A stretch of DNA of 64,000 nucleotides. Origin: Idiomarina abyssalis (GTDB lineage: Bacteria > Pseudomonadota > Gammaproteobacteria > Enterobacterales > Alteromonadaceae). Positions 47,990-55,991 of the stretch are shown in pieces; position 1 is the stretch's first letter; each line of letters opens with the position of its first letter. Below the pieces are notes generated by a model. That model worked only from the letters and a program-made list of their open reading frames with translations, made no database searches and was not told the origin of the DNA. The stretch lies in assembly GCF_900116625.1 (NCBI RefSeq), contig NZ_FPBE01000002.1, forward strand, positions 62,001 through 126,000, in the 5' to 3' direction. The position numbers and the translations under genes are program-made.

Positions 47990-49385
47990 AACAAAAATAT
48001 GCGATCAGTGTGGTCGTTTTGTTGACCAGTTCACTCGACGTTATAAAGAACAAACCTACTGTGCCAATTGCTATCTGCGATGTTTCCCACTTACAACCTG
48101 CAGCAATTGCAATCAGCAAAAAAGAATCCACCAGGATGACAAAAAGCGCTTATGTTGTGACTGTTACCCCAGAGTAACGCCTTGTGTTCGATGCAAACGT
48201 ACCGGTCGGAAAATAAGTAAGATACTAGCGGCCGGACCATTTTGCAGCAGTTGCTACCGTTATATAAAAGAGCTCAAGACGTGTTCAGTTTGTGGAAAAC
48301 AGGATGTCGTTTCCAGGGGGCTCTCCGTCGGCGTCAATTCACCCATTTGTGATGGGTGCCGCCATAAGCTACGTCCTAAATGCCCGCAGTGCGGTATTCG
48401 CAGAAAGCTTTATACACTCGATAACGGAGCGCTCATGTGCTATCGATGTCGAGATAACATCAAATATTACTGTATCGGGTGTGACGCAGAGTTAACTGGG
48501 AAAGAGAAAACTATCTGCCAGCTTTGCAGCGCAAAGCGCCTTAATAAAATTAGAAAGCAGCAAAATGCTTTAGGATTCGACACGCCAAGTGGCAAAAGTC
48601 TGTTTATCGAATTTGTGAATTGGCTAGAAAAAACGCGAAACTCTTTCGATGCCGCACATAAACAAAACCGATACATCCCATTTTTTGAAAAGATTGAATC
48701 ATTCCCTAATGATTGGTACCTGACGCTCGGTTTACTTAAGCAAATCGATGGTGGCTATTTAAGGCGCTCTTCAATGCCTCGACAATTTCTAGAGAGTAAA
48801 GGGGTTATATTTGACGAGATGTTACTCGTCACAGCCATGGATCTACGAACGATTGATATGAATACTTTGATCTTTGAAAAAGCAAAGTCATCTGCCCTCC
48901 AGGAAGCGATTCTTGAATATACCAGCCTGAGACAAAGTCAGCTTGAAAAAGGGGACATTAAAACACGAACACTACGTTTTGAAACCTCAGCGATGAAGAG
49001 TCTTATAGGCCACAACCGGTGGGCGGAACGTCCTCAGAAGGCGTTGGAAAGTCTCTTAAGAGAATCGCCGGGGCAGCGTGCATCGATATTTAAGTTTGTC
49101 AGCTTCACTCGAGAAAACACTAACCTCGGTATTTTCATGCCTAGCTCAAATGCCGAAAATGGAGTTGTTGCCTCTCTTAAACGTTATTCAAAGAAGCCAA
49201 GCTCAAAAGCTTTCCGCCTATATGCTTTCTTCGCATTGGATTACTTTCATGACTTTTACCTTCCCAGAAATGCACACATTCACATAAAGGAAGTTGGAGA
49301 CGGCCTGGAAGTGACGTTTAAAAGCCATACATACTGGGTGCCATCTCCAACCCGGCTTCAGAAATTAAACAAAAACCTACTTTGA
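47934..49385 (+). CDS. tniE: TniE, multi-zinc-ribbon transposition protein
   Basis: The 483-aa frame overlaps tniD; the true start may be a later codon such as the TTG before ETSKTKICDQCG. The first 220 residues carry at least eight CxxC pairs in a row (CDQCG, CANC, CSNC, CCDC, CVRC, CSSC, CSVC, CDGC, CPQC, CYRC, CIGC, CQLC), an array of zinc ribbons. The C-terminal half is helical and looks like a tyrosine-recombinase-like or TnsE-unrelated domain; I cannot place it. Fifth gene in the order tniC-A-B-D-E, matching Tn6022. Likely a second DNA-targeting factor. Confidence 0.82.
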   Translation: MLRRSGNSLSGSITLETSKTKICDQCGRFVDQFTRRYKEQTYCANCYLRCFPLTTCSNCNQQKRIHQDDKKRLCCDCYPRVTPCVRCKRTGRKISKILAAGPFCSSCYRYIKELKTCSVCGKQDVVSRGLSVGVNSPICDGCRHKLRPKCPQCGIRRKLYTLDNGALMCYRCRDNIKYYCIGCDAELTGKEKTICQLCSAKRLNKIRKQQNALGFDTPSGKSLFIEFVNWLEKTRNSFDAAHKQNRYIPFFEKIESFPNDWYLTLGLLKQIDGGYLRRSSMPRQFLESKGVIFDEMLLVTAMDLRTIDMNTLIFEKAKSSALQEAILEYTSLRQSQLEKGDIKTRTLRFETSAMKSLIGHNRWAERPQKALESLLRESPGQRASIFKFVSFTRENTNLGIFMPSSNAENGVVASLKRYSKKPSSKAFRLYAFFALDYFHDFYLPRNAHIHIKEVGDGLEVTFKSHTYWVPSPTRLQKLNKNLL

Positions 49386-49982
49386 CTCCGAATCATCGCG
49401 ACTTTTCTTTCGGTCTATATGTTTCTTTAAGTGATACCCAGCGGCGTACCTTCTTAAGGCAGGGAAAAGCATAAGAGACATAGCCAGAGTATATACAATT
49501 ACCTTCCATGAAGGTGAAATAGCGCTATCTTCATCAAGCTTCAAGTATACCCCCGTTAAAAATAATAGAGTGGTGCTTGAAAATAACAAAGTAAAGTAAA
49601 TAAAGCATAGTTTATCGATTGGCTTGAACTTAACCCAAAGCGTTCTGGAAATCTCATCAATTCTTACATATTCCCAGGCTTTTGTTACCCTTGAGACAAG
49701 GATGCCAAGCTTTTCAACTTGTTCATTTAGAATCGAACGCTGTTCATCGGATAGCCGCTTTCCTAAATACGCTCCGCTGTTTTCCTCAAGATAGAGTTTT
49801 CTCAGCAATTCTTTCATAACGGACTCAGACTCTATCTTAGAATCCAGTTCATCAATCTGCTTTTTCAATGAACGTAACCGAAAGACTTTCAGATATTCAA
49901 AATGAAAGACTCTGGCTTTCGCTGCTACCGAAATGATTAATGACACTAGTACCGCTAACAGGTAAATTTCCCATATATCCAT
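49377..49982 (-). CDS. Membrane protein coupled to the upstream 578-aa gene
   Basis: A 201-aa protein with an N-terminal membrane helix (about residues 4-24), a charged coiled-coil-like middle (residues 35-110, LRSLKKQIDELDSKIESESV) and two further helices (about 125-147 and 155-178). Its start overlaps the stop of the upstream gene as TAATG, so they are translationally coupled. Its 3' end overlaps tniE by 9 bp. No family recognised. A membrane effector or anchor is one guess. Confidence 0.65.
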   Translation of the reverse strand: MDIWEIYLLAVLVSLIISVAAKARVFHFEYLKVFRLRSLKKQIDELDSKIESESVMKELLRKLYLEENSGAYLGKRLSDEQRSILNEQVEKLGILVSRVTKAWEYVRIDEISRTLWVKFKPIDKLCFIYFTLLFSSTTLLFLTGVYLKLDEDSAISPSWKVIVYTLAMSLMLFPALRRYAAGYHLKKHIDRKKSRDDSESK

Positions 49983-51718
49983 TATTTAGCCTTATTTTCT
50001 GTTAGTAATTCAAGTTTTCGTGCTATCTGACCCGCGATCTCGTTTTTCTCTCCTCGATGAGTGATTTGGGTGACCCCTCTGCTCATCGCTCTAGACGCTT
50101 TTTTCCATACCCCTTTCGCTGCGACAATATCTGACAGCACCGTAGGCAATACGTCGAGAAATTCGCTTTCAGAATCGAAGGAAAAAATACACGTTCTGAA
50201 CTTCTCACTACTGAACCTTTCAATGCATACGAAAAAAAAGTGACAGCCTTGAAAGACAAGATGGAAAGTACCGAACTTTCTTTTTGGGAAGGTTTGATAG
50301 TGACGCCTACGATATTTTCTATGCTCCTTTCTAAAGCACCATGCCTCACTATTATCGGGCTCTATCAAACATAACTGCCCGGCTACAAATGTATATTGCC
50401 CGTTTGTTGAGGTTAGTGAGTCTGGAGGAGATACTTCTGATGCTTTATCACTAGCAAGCTTGTGCAATGCAGACCAAAGCAGGTTTATGGTGTTAGGTGA
50501 GTTCTTAACCGGATCATGCTCCTCTGGAGCATCACGAAGATTGATTTTGCCCACATCAGGGTTACTGCCGGTGTGGCTACTTGGGGATACCTTTTCCCGG
50601 TGTACTGGTTTTCTATCATTATATTGCCGCTTGCTTTTATTTTCTTTAGGTATTGCCTTTCGAACATCTGTTTCACCCCAGTTTTCAGTGCCGTTAATTG
50701 GGATATCCTCTCCAATAGAGTCGGAGGCAGGACATGATTTTGACGTTCCAGTCACGTTTTTACTGGCATTCCTGTTCTTGCCCGAACAACGCTTTTCAGC
50801 TTGATTGCCATTTTCACTAACAATGTTGCTGTTTTCTCGAACAAGAAAGAAATTGCTAAATTTCGGGAGCAAATACTTTTTTATTTTTAACGCTAGAAAC
50901 CGCTTTTCTGGCACAAGCCAGATCCCCGACACTTTCCATTGGTGGTAACCCGAAGACCATGGTCGAACGCGCAAAAACGTCGAACCTTTCCTGTTTTTAT
51001 TAAGTTGGGTTGCAATGTAGTTTACAGTTTTCATAGTATATTCGCTGTGCTTTAAGGAGTAGACGAAATACCGATCACTATCTAAAACGTCCTTGGCAAG
51101 GCCTAGTATGCACTCATTTTCTTTACGTTCGTTGCTGAAATCTTTCTCTTCAAACTCCGTGAACTCCAACTTTTTAATGGCCAGGCTAGCATAGTGACTG
51201 AGTACAACCTGCTGCAAGAAGCCTGATACCCCATAAGTTTTGTCGAAAACAGTCAGAGAATTCGTTAAAAGTTCGACACCACAATCAGTCTTTACAGTAA
51301 AAAACTGCGCTTCACTAAAGCTTTTTGGTACTTTATATACGTGGGGAGGAAATACGTAACGTTTGCGGTTTTTTTCGAGAGTTTCGTCTGGTAACTCATC
51401 GTCTTTGTCTCGATCCCAGGCTCCGGTGAAGAGTTCTTTATCATCAGCTCCGAACGAGAACCTGAATACCTTTTCAATCAGACCTTTTTGTTCTCTAACA
51501 TACTCGCCATTCTTCCAGATGCTGCCTTTCTCAAGGAGCTTCGTGTAGCTTTTAGCGACGTCGCTATCACTAAATTCACCTGTATTAACGTTTTCTAAAA
51601 GTACGTTTACCAGAGGTTCATCGGAAACAGATGCGTTCCATTTAATCCCGCCATACTCTTTGATGAGCCATTCCTCGTCATCAAGTGGCAGTCCTTCAAT
51701 TTTTATATTGTCGATCAC
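49982..51718 (-). CDS. Unknown protein, possibly TnsE-like
   Basis: A 578-aa protein with GTG start (AAAGGTG upstream). The N-terminal 290 residues are folded, with FLRVRPWSSGYHQWKVSGIW and LALKIKKYLLPKF near residues 250-285. A low-complexity linker (about 300-420) rich in Asn, Ser and Lys follows, then a C-terminal domain (about 425-578) with FHLVFQGCHFFFVCIERFSS and VLSDIVAAKGVWKKASRAM. The order of a folded half, disordered linker and small C-terminal domain, and the 538-residue size of Tn7 TnsE, make TnsE-like worth testing, but I see no firm motif match. Coupled to the membrane protein downstream, which is not usual for TnsE. Confidence 0.6.
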   Translation of the reverse strand: MIDNIKIEGLPLDDEEWLIKEYGGIKWNASVSDEPLVNVLLENVNTGEFSDSDVAKSYTKLLEKGSIWKNGEYVREQKGLIEKVFRFSFGADDKELFTGAWDRDKDDELPDETLEKNRKRYVFPPHVYKVPKSFSEAQFFTVKTDCGVELLTNSLTVFDKTYGVSGFLQQVVLSHYASLAIKKLEFTEFEEKDFSNERKENECILGLAKDVLDSDRYFVYSLKHSEYTMKTVNYIATQLNKNRKGSTFLRVRPWSSGYHQWKVSGIWLVPEKRFLALKIKKYLLPKFSNFFLVRENSNIVSENGNQAEKRCSGKNRNASKNVTGTSKSCPASDSIGEDIPINGTENWGETDVRKAIPKENKSKRQYNDRKPVHREKVSPSSHTGSNPDVGKINLRDAPEEHDPVKNSPNTINLLWSALHKLASDKASEVSPPDSLTSTNGQYTFVAGQLCLIEPDNSEAWCFRKEHRKYRRRHYQTFPKRKFGTFHLVFQGCHFFFVCIERFSSEKFRTCIFSFDSESEFLDVLPTVLSDIVAAKGVWKKASRAMSRGVTQITHRGEKNEIAGQIARKLELLTENKAK

Positions 51719-51806
51719 GTAACACCTTTCATTCTGTATAACATTAAATGAAAGGTTTGGTTCTCAAAGCTATGTTGGTGAGTCTATGTCAATTTATTAG
51801 AAAGTC

Positions 51807-51989
51807 TCAGTCTGTCTGCGACTCTGATTCAGCTTTAATACGGAGGAAGATTTCTTCACGATGAACATCGACATCATCAGGCGCATCAATTCCTAAGCGA
51901 ACCTGGTTCCCTTTTACACCAAGAACACTAACGCTTATTTCATCGCCAATCTTCAATGTTTCACCATTTCTGCGAGTTAGAATCAGCAT
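51807..51989 (-). CDS. csrA: CsrA/RsmA family RNA-binding regulator, transposon-borne
   Basis: CsrA dimers bind GGA motifs in mRNA leaders and block or aid translation. The 60-aa product [20 protein letters not shown] continues with [19 protein letters not shown] and [12 protein letters not shown], keeping the key arginine in VHREEI; it differs from E. coli CsrA by Asn for Val at position 8 and in its tail. As a cargo gene it is most likely a second copy besides a chromosomal csrA. It lies 88 bp before the 578-aa gene on the same strand and may be in one transcript with it. Confidence 0.93.
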   Translation of the reverse strand: MLILTRRNGETLKIGDEISVSVLGVKGNQVRLGIDAPDDVDVHREEIFLRIKAESESQTD

Positions 51990-51993
51990 ATCG

Positions 51994-52004
51994 ACAATCC
52001 CTGT
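51994..52004 (-). promoter_or_regulatory. CsrA-binding-like site on the csrA ribosome binding site
   Basis: On the minus strand the csrA leader reads ACAGGGATTGT just before the ATG. This is close to the CsrA consensus ACARGGAUGU with one inserted base, and it contains the probable Shine-Dalgarno sequence (AGGGA). It suggests autorepression. Confidence 0.45.
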
Positions 52005-52143
52005 TAAAAACTCAATCTTACCGAAACCGATAAAAAAGAAAAGTCAATCAAGCGCGTTTGCAGTGAGCTCCTACAGACCTATACGGCAATTTCTGACAAC
52101 ACTTCACTTACTAGCGTACGAAAACCAAACCGGGAGAATAAAA

Positions 52144-52168
52144 TAGAGCCGGATAAAATCCGGCTCTA
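52144..52168 (-). terminator. Terminator after the yegP-like gene
   Basis: A perfect 11-bp inverted repeat TAGAGCCGGAT-AAA-ATCCGGCTCTA ends 14 bp from the stop of the minus-strand yegP-like gene. In the minus direction it is followed by TTTTATT. The rest of the 190-bp gap to csrA holds nothing else clear. Confidence 0.85.
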
Positions 52169-52182
52169 ATCAGAGCTACTAA

Positions 52183-52515
52183 TTAAGTTAAATCGTAAGC
52201 CGGAGCGTCCGGACCGTTCGCCTTAACCGAAGCTATACCTTTATCCCGGCCTTGTGTCGTCGTATACATTTGGCTGACTCCGATAACTTTCTCGTTACTG
52301 GCTTTTAGTACAAAGTAGTATTTAAAACTTATAGAGGTTTTGCTTTCATAGCGTTCATCAAGAGGGCTGTTCACTCTTACAGAACTAATGCCAGTTTCGG
52401 CGCCTTGTTTGGCTTGATATCCCTCACTTTGAAGGATAATTTCACCGTTAGCGGCCTTTAGACGGAAATAATACTGATCATCAGTTCCCTGGAACAATTC
52501 ATAACGTGCTGACAT
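52183..52515 (-). CDS. yegP: YegP family protein with two DUF1508 repeats
   Basis: The 110-aa protein has two tandem DUF1508 units: YYFRLKAANGEIILQSEGY with GISSVRVNSP, and YYFVLKASNEKVIGVSQMY with GIASVKANGP. It aligns well by eye with E. coli YegP. The fold is a small beta-alpha unit of unknown role, often stress-linked. It follows the 56-aa gene by 1 bp. Confidence 0.92.
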   Translation of the reverse strand: MSARYELFQGTDDQYYFRLKAANGEIILQSEGYQAKQGAETGISSVRVNSPLDERYESKTSISFKYYFVLKASNEKVIGVSQMYTTTQGRDKGIASVKANGPDAPAYDLT

Positions 52516-52516
52516 A

Positions 52517-52687
52517 TTACTTCTCCTTTCTCACGCCCTTGAAAGGCGTCTTGTCTGCTTTAACATTCATGAATTGCCCAGTTTCGGCATTTCGCTTCAC
52601 CCAGTGACCACTGAGTATCTGAGTTTGTGAGCGCTGTCGAACAGCACCTTTGCGTTGGTTATCACCAACTGGGGGATTAGTCGCCAT
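52517..52687 (-). CDS. Small basic protein upstream of yegP
   Basis: Start MATNPPVGDNQRKGAVRQRS at 52687 has AGGAGT 7 bp upstream; the open frame above it is leader. The 56-aa product is basic and probably flexible, with TQILSGHWVKRNAETGQFMN; the part WVKRNAETGQFMNVKxDxTPFKGVRKE resembles small proteins that often accompany DUF1508 genes. Its ribosome binding site lies in a perfect hairpin (52694-52734), so translation is probably conditional. Confidence 0.75.
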   Translation of the reverse strand: MATNPPVGDNQRKGAVRQRSQTQILSGHWVKRNAETGQFMNVKADKTPFKGVRKEK

Positions 52688-52693
52688 AATATG

Positions 52694-52734
52694 ACTCCTG
52701 TTTAATTGTAAATGATTTGACACTAAACAGGAGT
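52694..52734 (-). promoter_or_regulatory. Hairpin that masks the Shine-Dalgarno sequence of the 56-aa gene
   Basis: Perfect 11-nt arms ACTCCTGTTTA (52694-52704 on the plus strand) and TAAACAGGAGT (52724-52734) with a 19-nt loop. In the minus-strand mRNA the arm nearest the start codon contains AGGAGT, the ribosome binding site, so it would be paired. A thermosensor-like, protein-gated or terminator-like switch is possible. Confidence 0.65.
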
Positions 52735-52798
52735 TAGTAGAAACTATCTGTCGCGAAACGGAAGGTTCCACTAATCCTGTATTAGTAACCTCAAAAAG

Positions 52799-52831
52799 AA
52801 GCTGCCATTATTTAGTGGTAGCTTTTTTTTG
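52799..52831 (+). terminator. Plus-strand terminator without an obvious upstream gene
   Basis: AAGCTGCCA and TGGTAGCTT pair around TTATTTAG and are followed by eight Ts. No plus-strand protein gene lies before it; a further hairpin ACTAAT-CCTGT-ATTAGT (52770-52786) precedes it. This could end a small RNA. Confidence 0.7.
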
Positions 52832-52849
52832 TAACTACGATTATACTAG

Positions 52850-52876
52850 TCAAATTGATTACGTCAAGCAATTTGA
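52850..52876. promoter_or_regulatory. Candidate operator of the WYL regulator
   Basis: Inverted repeat TCAAATT-N13-AATTTGA, centre to centre 20 bp, lies 58 bp before the regulator start, followed by several GATC-containing repeats (GATCTA, GATCTT, GATCGT, GATCGA). This spacing suits a dimeric winged-helix protein. Confidence 0.45.
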
Positions 52877-52934
52877 TCTATTTATTCGATCTTTCTGATC
52901 GTCCTGATCGATTTTGTTGATTGGAGCACCGGTG

Positions 52935-53795
52935 ATGAGTGAATTAAGTGGTTATCAAAAAGAGCTTTTGGCTCACATAGAGTTCATGGGTCGTTTTTAT
53001 GGTGTGGTATCCAGAGCTGACCTAACAAAGCGCTTCGAGATTAGTGATGCGAGTGCTACGCGGACATTCCAACTCTATAATTCATTAGCTAAGGATAACC
53101 TAATCTACCGTCCCAATATTCGCCGTTACGAGTGGCAAGAGGAGGCTAAACCTATTATTGAAGTGTCTACAGAAAAGTGTGTTAGCACGCTAACCGACGG
53201 CTTTGGTGACAGCTATGCGCATATAGACGGCGAATCAGTTGCAGTTAAAAACTCACTATTTAATGTCGACCTAAGTATATTGTCGGCTGTGACCCGTGCA
53301 ATAAAACGCAAACACGTTATCTTAATTTCATATCTTTCGAAATCTAGCCCAACCGGTTCCCTACGCGAAATCATTCCTCACTCTATTGCAGATAGTGGCT
53401 TGCGATGGCATGTGAGAGCTTTCGATAGAAAACGCAAGAAATTCATAGATTTTGTCATTAACCGAATCCAGTCGGTTAGTAAGGTTTCTAATCAAATAAT
53501 TTTCGAGCATGAGAAAATAGATCATGACGAGGACTGGATGGAATTTGTTGAGCTAGAGATACAACCGCACCCACGATTAGGAAAAGTAACTGATGTAGTC
53601 GCATACGAATATAGAATGAAAAACCATGTCTTAACTAAGCGCATTAGACGTGCTTTAGCAGGGTACTTACTTGATAGTTGGAACATTGATGTTTCAAAAA
53701 GTGCGATTTTAACCGGCGACCATATACTCTTACACTTAAAAAACACTTCTAAAGTAGACTTCTCCAATAAGCATTTAGCACCAGGCGGAAACTAA
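52935..53795 (+). CDS. WYL-domain transcriptional regulator of the BrxR/CapW type
   Basis: ATG at 52935 has GGAG 8 bp upstream and is preferred over the frame start at 52914. The 286-aa product has an N-terminal winged helix (VVSRADLTKRFEISDASATR), a WYL domain in which the ligand-binding region reads HVILISYLSKSSPTGSLREI and GLRWHVRAFDRKRKKFIDFV, and a C-terminal WCX-like domain. BrxR and CapW are repressors of BREX, CBASS and other defence systems, thought to sense infection. It ends 5 bp from the convergent TcmP-like gene, so it probably controls neighbouring defence genes. Confidence 0.88.
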   Translation: MSELSGYQKELLAHIEFMGRFYGVVSRADLTKRFEISDASATRTFQLYNSLAKDNLIYRPNIRRYEWQEEAKPIIEVSTEKCVSTLTDGFGDSYAHIDGESVAVKNSLFNVDLSILSAVTRAIKRKHVILISYLSKSSPTGSLREIIPHSIADSGLRWHVRAFDRKRKKFIDFVINRIQSVSKVSNQIIFEHEKIDHDEDWMEFVELEIQPHPRLGKVTDVVAYEYRMKNHVLTKRIRRALAGYLLDSWNIDVSKSAILTGDHILLHLKNTSKVDFSNKHLAPGGN

Positions 53796-53800
53796 AAAGG

Positions 53801-55099
53801 CTATTTCTGAAAACTAAAGTCCTGCACTGGAAAAAGAGAATGTTGTTCGTACTGCAAAATATCGTTGCCTTTAATTTGTTTAGCTGTCCGACGAGGCCTA
53901 TTGCTTTCACTGTTAATAATTTTTATTTCTTTGCAATCCATAACATTCTGTAAAGCTTCTTTAATTGAGTCCTCCGTTGCCGCTGTTAGATCCCCTATAG
54001 TTGTCAATAGGGTTTGATAAGTTAGTGGCTGATGATCAAAAATAAACTTTGAAAGATCTTTAGTCAGCGCATTTACACATCGAAGCCGGCCTTCTTCGTC
54101 AAACTCCATTACATCATCAAATTCGAACATCGCTTGTTTAGGAATTTTTGATGCTTTAAAACCCAACCCAAAGAGACCATCACCTAAAACGTGGCTAAAC
54201 TGACCATTCGACTTATTAGCTGAATCCCAGTGAATATCCATCATCACTGATCGGGCTTTGTACTGCTTAGATAAGTGAACCAACCAATAAGACCAACCTT
54301 TTTTGGGCTCTATAAAAAAAATCGTCATATGTTCAGCCCCTGATGCTTTCTTTATAGCTAAAGATAGTTGTTCTTGTATCAGGTGGTGCCATAGACCGTG
54401 GTGTTTCAACTCTTCCAATCTATCCCAATCAATATATTGCTCTAGTCCAATCTTCCGCATTGCACTTCTACTTGACTTATTATCCGAAAGAAAGCTTTGA
54501 AGTGATTCAAATCCAAAGGTCAATAGGATTTCGCTGTTCTTTAGGTGCCCCATAATTTTACTTACATATTGAAAAGGAACATCTTTATAAGCAAACTGGT
54601 CAAGGATAAACAAACATCTCTGAGCTTTATTTCTTTCATAAATTCTTCGAATTATTTTGTCGGCAGATTCATGAAACGAACTATTGTAGAGGAATAAGTT
54701 TTCGTTAACATTATCTTTGTACTGTGATCTATAAAGCTCACCTGTAAGAAAGTGAAAGTAATTACTATCTTTTTCGACAAAATGGTACTCTGCATGTACT
54801 TCTTTCGGGCGTTCATACTTCGCTTCAAGATAGGCCTGAGCTTCTCGAACTGAATCCAATATTACAAACGGGGAGCCCTTTACTATATTACCGTCTAAAA
54901 TATTTGTATATTTACCTCCACCGGCAAAACCATCTACTATTGTTATTTTCAGCTGATCCCAAGCGAACCCGCCTAATAGAGTACATATATACCGATGAAT
55001 ATAGTCTGAAATTATAGAGTGTTTAACAATACTGTGTTCTTCAATAATTGGTGGCGTCTCATCTTTAATCCACTGATACTTATCCTTGTTTGCGACCAC
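53801..55099 (-). CDS. tcmP: Three-Cys-motif partner protein TcmP, first copy
   Basis: A 432-aa protein with the TcmP hallmarks: IVDGFAGGGKY at about residues 54-64, a GSP segment, YHFVEKDS near 105-112 and FILDQFAYKDVP near 164-175. The DGFxGxG loop followed by a DxF motif parallels the SAM-binding and catalytic motifs of RlmJ-like methyltransferases (DTHAGAG and DPPY), so a Rossmann methyltransferase-like fold is my inference. The C-terminal part (residues 300-432) looks like a winged-helix region. It lies 22 bp downstream of the three-Cys gene and forms an operon with it. Confidence 0.85.
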   Translation of the reverse strand: MVANKDKYQWIKDETPPIIEEHSIVKHSIISDYIHRYICTLLGGFAWDQLKITIVDGFAGGGKYTNILDGNIVKGSPFVILDSVREAQAYLEAKYERPKEVHAEYHFVEKDSNYFHFLTGELYRSQYKDNVNENLFLYNSSFHESADKIIRRIYERNKAQRCLFILDQFAYKDVPFQYVSKIMGHLKNSEILLTFGFESLQSFLSDNKSSRSAMRKIGLEQYIDWDRLEELKHHGLWHHLIQEQLSLAIKKASGAEHMTIFFIEPKKGWSYWLVHLSKQYKARSVMMDIHWDSANKSNGQFSHVLGDGLFGLGFKASKIPKQAMFEFDDVMEFDEEGRLRCVNALTKDLSKFIFDHQPLTYQTLLTTIGDLTAATEDSIKEALQNVMDCKEIKIINSESNRPRRTAKQIKGNDILQYEQHSLFPVQDFSFQK

Positions 55100-55121
55100 C
55101 CAGTTCTCCTAGATTCTATTA

Positions 55122-55877
55122 TTATGAATATGACACCACAGCATCTATTTTAGGCATATCATCCCATGTTTTACCATTCAACAGCCTACCATTTGCTTTT
55201 TTTGAACGTTTTTTACCATCTGCTCCCCAGCCGCCCCATTGCTTAAAGAAAAAAGCCACGTCTTGCTCATCACATTGAATTCTTATGTTTTCAGCCCATT
55301 CAGGTTTCATTTCACGTGCGCTTGGACCCGATTCTCCGCCCACTATGACCCAATGGATATCGCTAAAGTCAACTTCACCCAAATCTTCAAGAAGAGGCTC
55401 TACCGATAAAAACCTAATTGTTGCATCTATGGAGCGTAATCGATCTATTCTTCTTAAACCTTGTTTTTTATTTTCTACGGTAACCCCCATCCATGCGTTT
55501 CTCGGAGCTGCTTTATTTGCAAAATATTCAGCCATTCTATCTGCTCGTTTAGTCAGAATTTGATATATGTGCTGAGGTGTCCGTTCCATAACGTCAAAAA
55601 CTTGGTCTATATATGAAAAAGGAACCTCTTCATGAAATAAATCACTCATTGAATTAACAAAATATTTTGTCGGTTTCTTTCGCTTTATTGGTTGCTCAAG
55701 TCTTTCAGGTAACAAACTTAATTTAAAGCCATTCTCATAGCCCGCAGTCCCCATTGCTTGAAGACGCTGAGCCATTACCTCGGCGTAACAGTACTTACAT
55801 CCGGAAGATACTTTTGAGCATCCAACCATAGGATTCCAAGTTTGTTCGGTCCATTCAATTTTGCTTTTAGTACTCAT
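55122..55877 (-). CDS. Three-Cys-motif protein, phage Gp37/Gp68 family (DUF5131)
   Basis: The 251-aa protein starts STKSKIEWTEQTWNPMVGCS and carries three cysteines at 20, 27 and 30 (GCSKVSSGCKYCYAE), the motif that names the group; the pattern C-x6-C-x2-C resembles a radical SAM-type cluster site. Later segments YFVNSMSDLFHEEVP, QILTKRADRM, GVTVENKK, RFLSVEPLLED and VIVGGESGPSAREMKPEW are typical of Gp37/Gp68. The family is found in phages and defence islands and its chemistry is not established. It is upstream of tcmP in one operon, as expected from its known association. Confidence 0.9.
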   Translation of the reverse strand: MSTKSKIEWTEQTWNPMVGCSKVSSGCKYCYAEVMAQRLQAMGTAGYENGFKLSLLPERLEQPIKRKKPTKYFVNSMSDLFHEEVPFSYIDQVFDVMERTPQHIYQILTKRADRMAEYFANKAAPRNAWMGVTVENKKQGLRRIDRLRSIDATIRFLSVEPLLEDLGEVDFSDIHWVIVGGESGPSAREMKPEWAENIRIQCDEQDVAFFFKQWGGWGADGKKRSKKANGRLLNGKTWDDMPKIDAVVSYS

Positions 55878-55991
55878 GGGATCTCCAATACTTTTAAAGC
55901 TTAACTTACCAGTCTAACTCAACCCTTGTCGAACTACATTCAATACTGATATGATAACATTTCATATTCCAAATAAAAATAAAATATTGAA

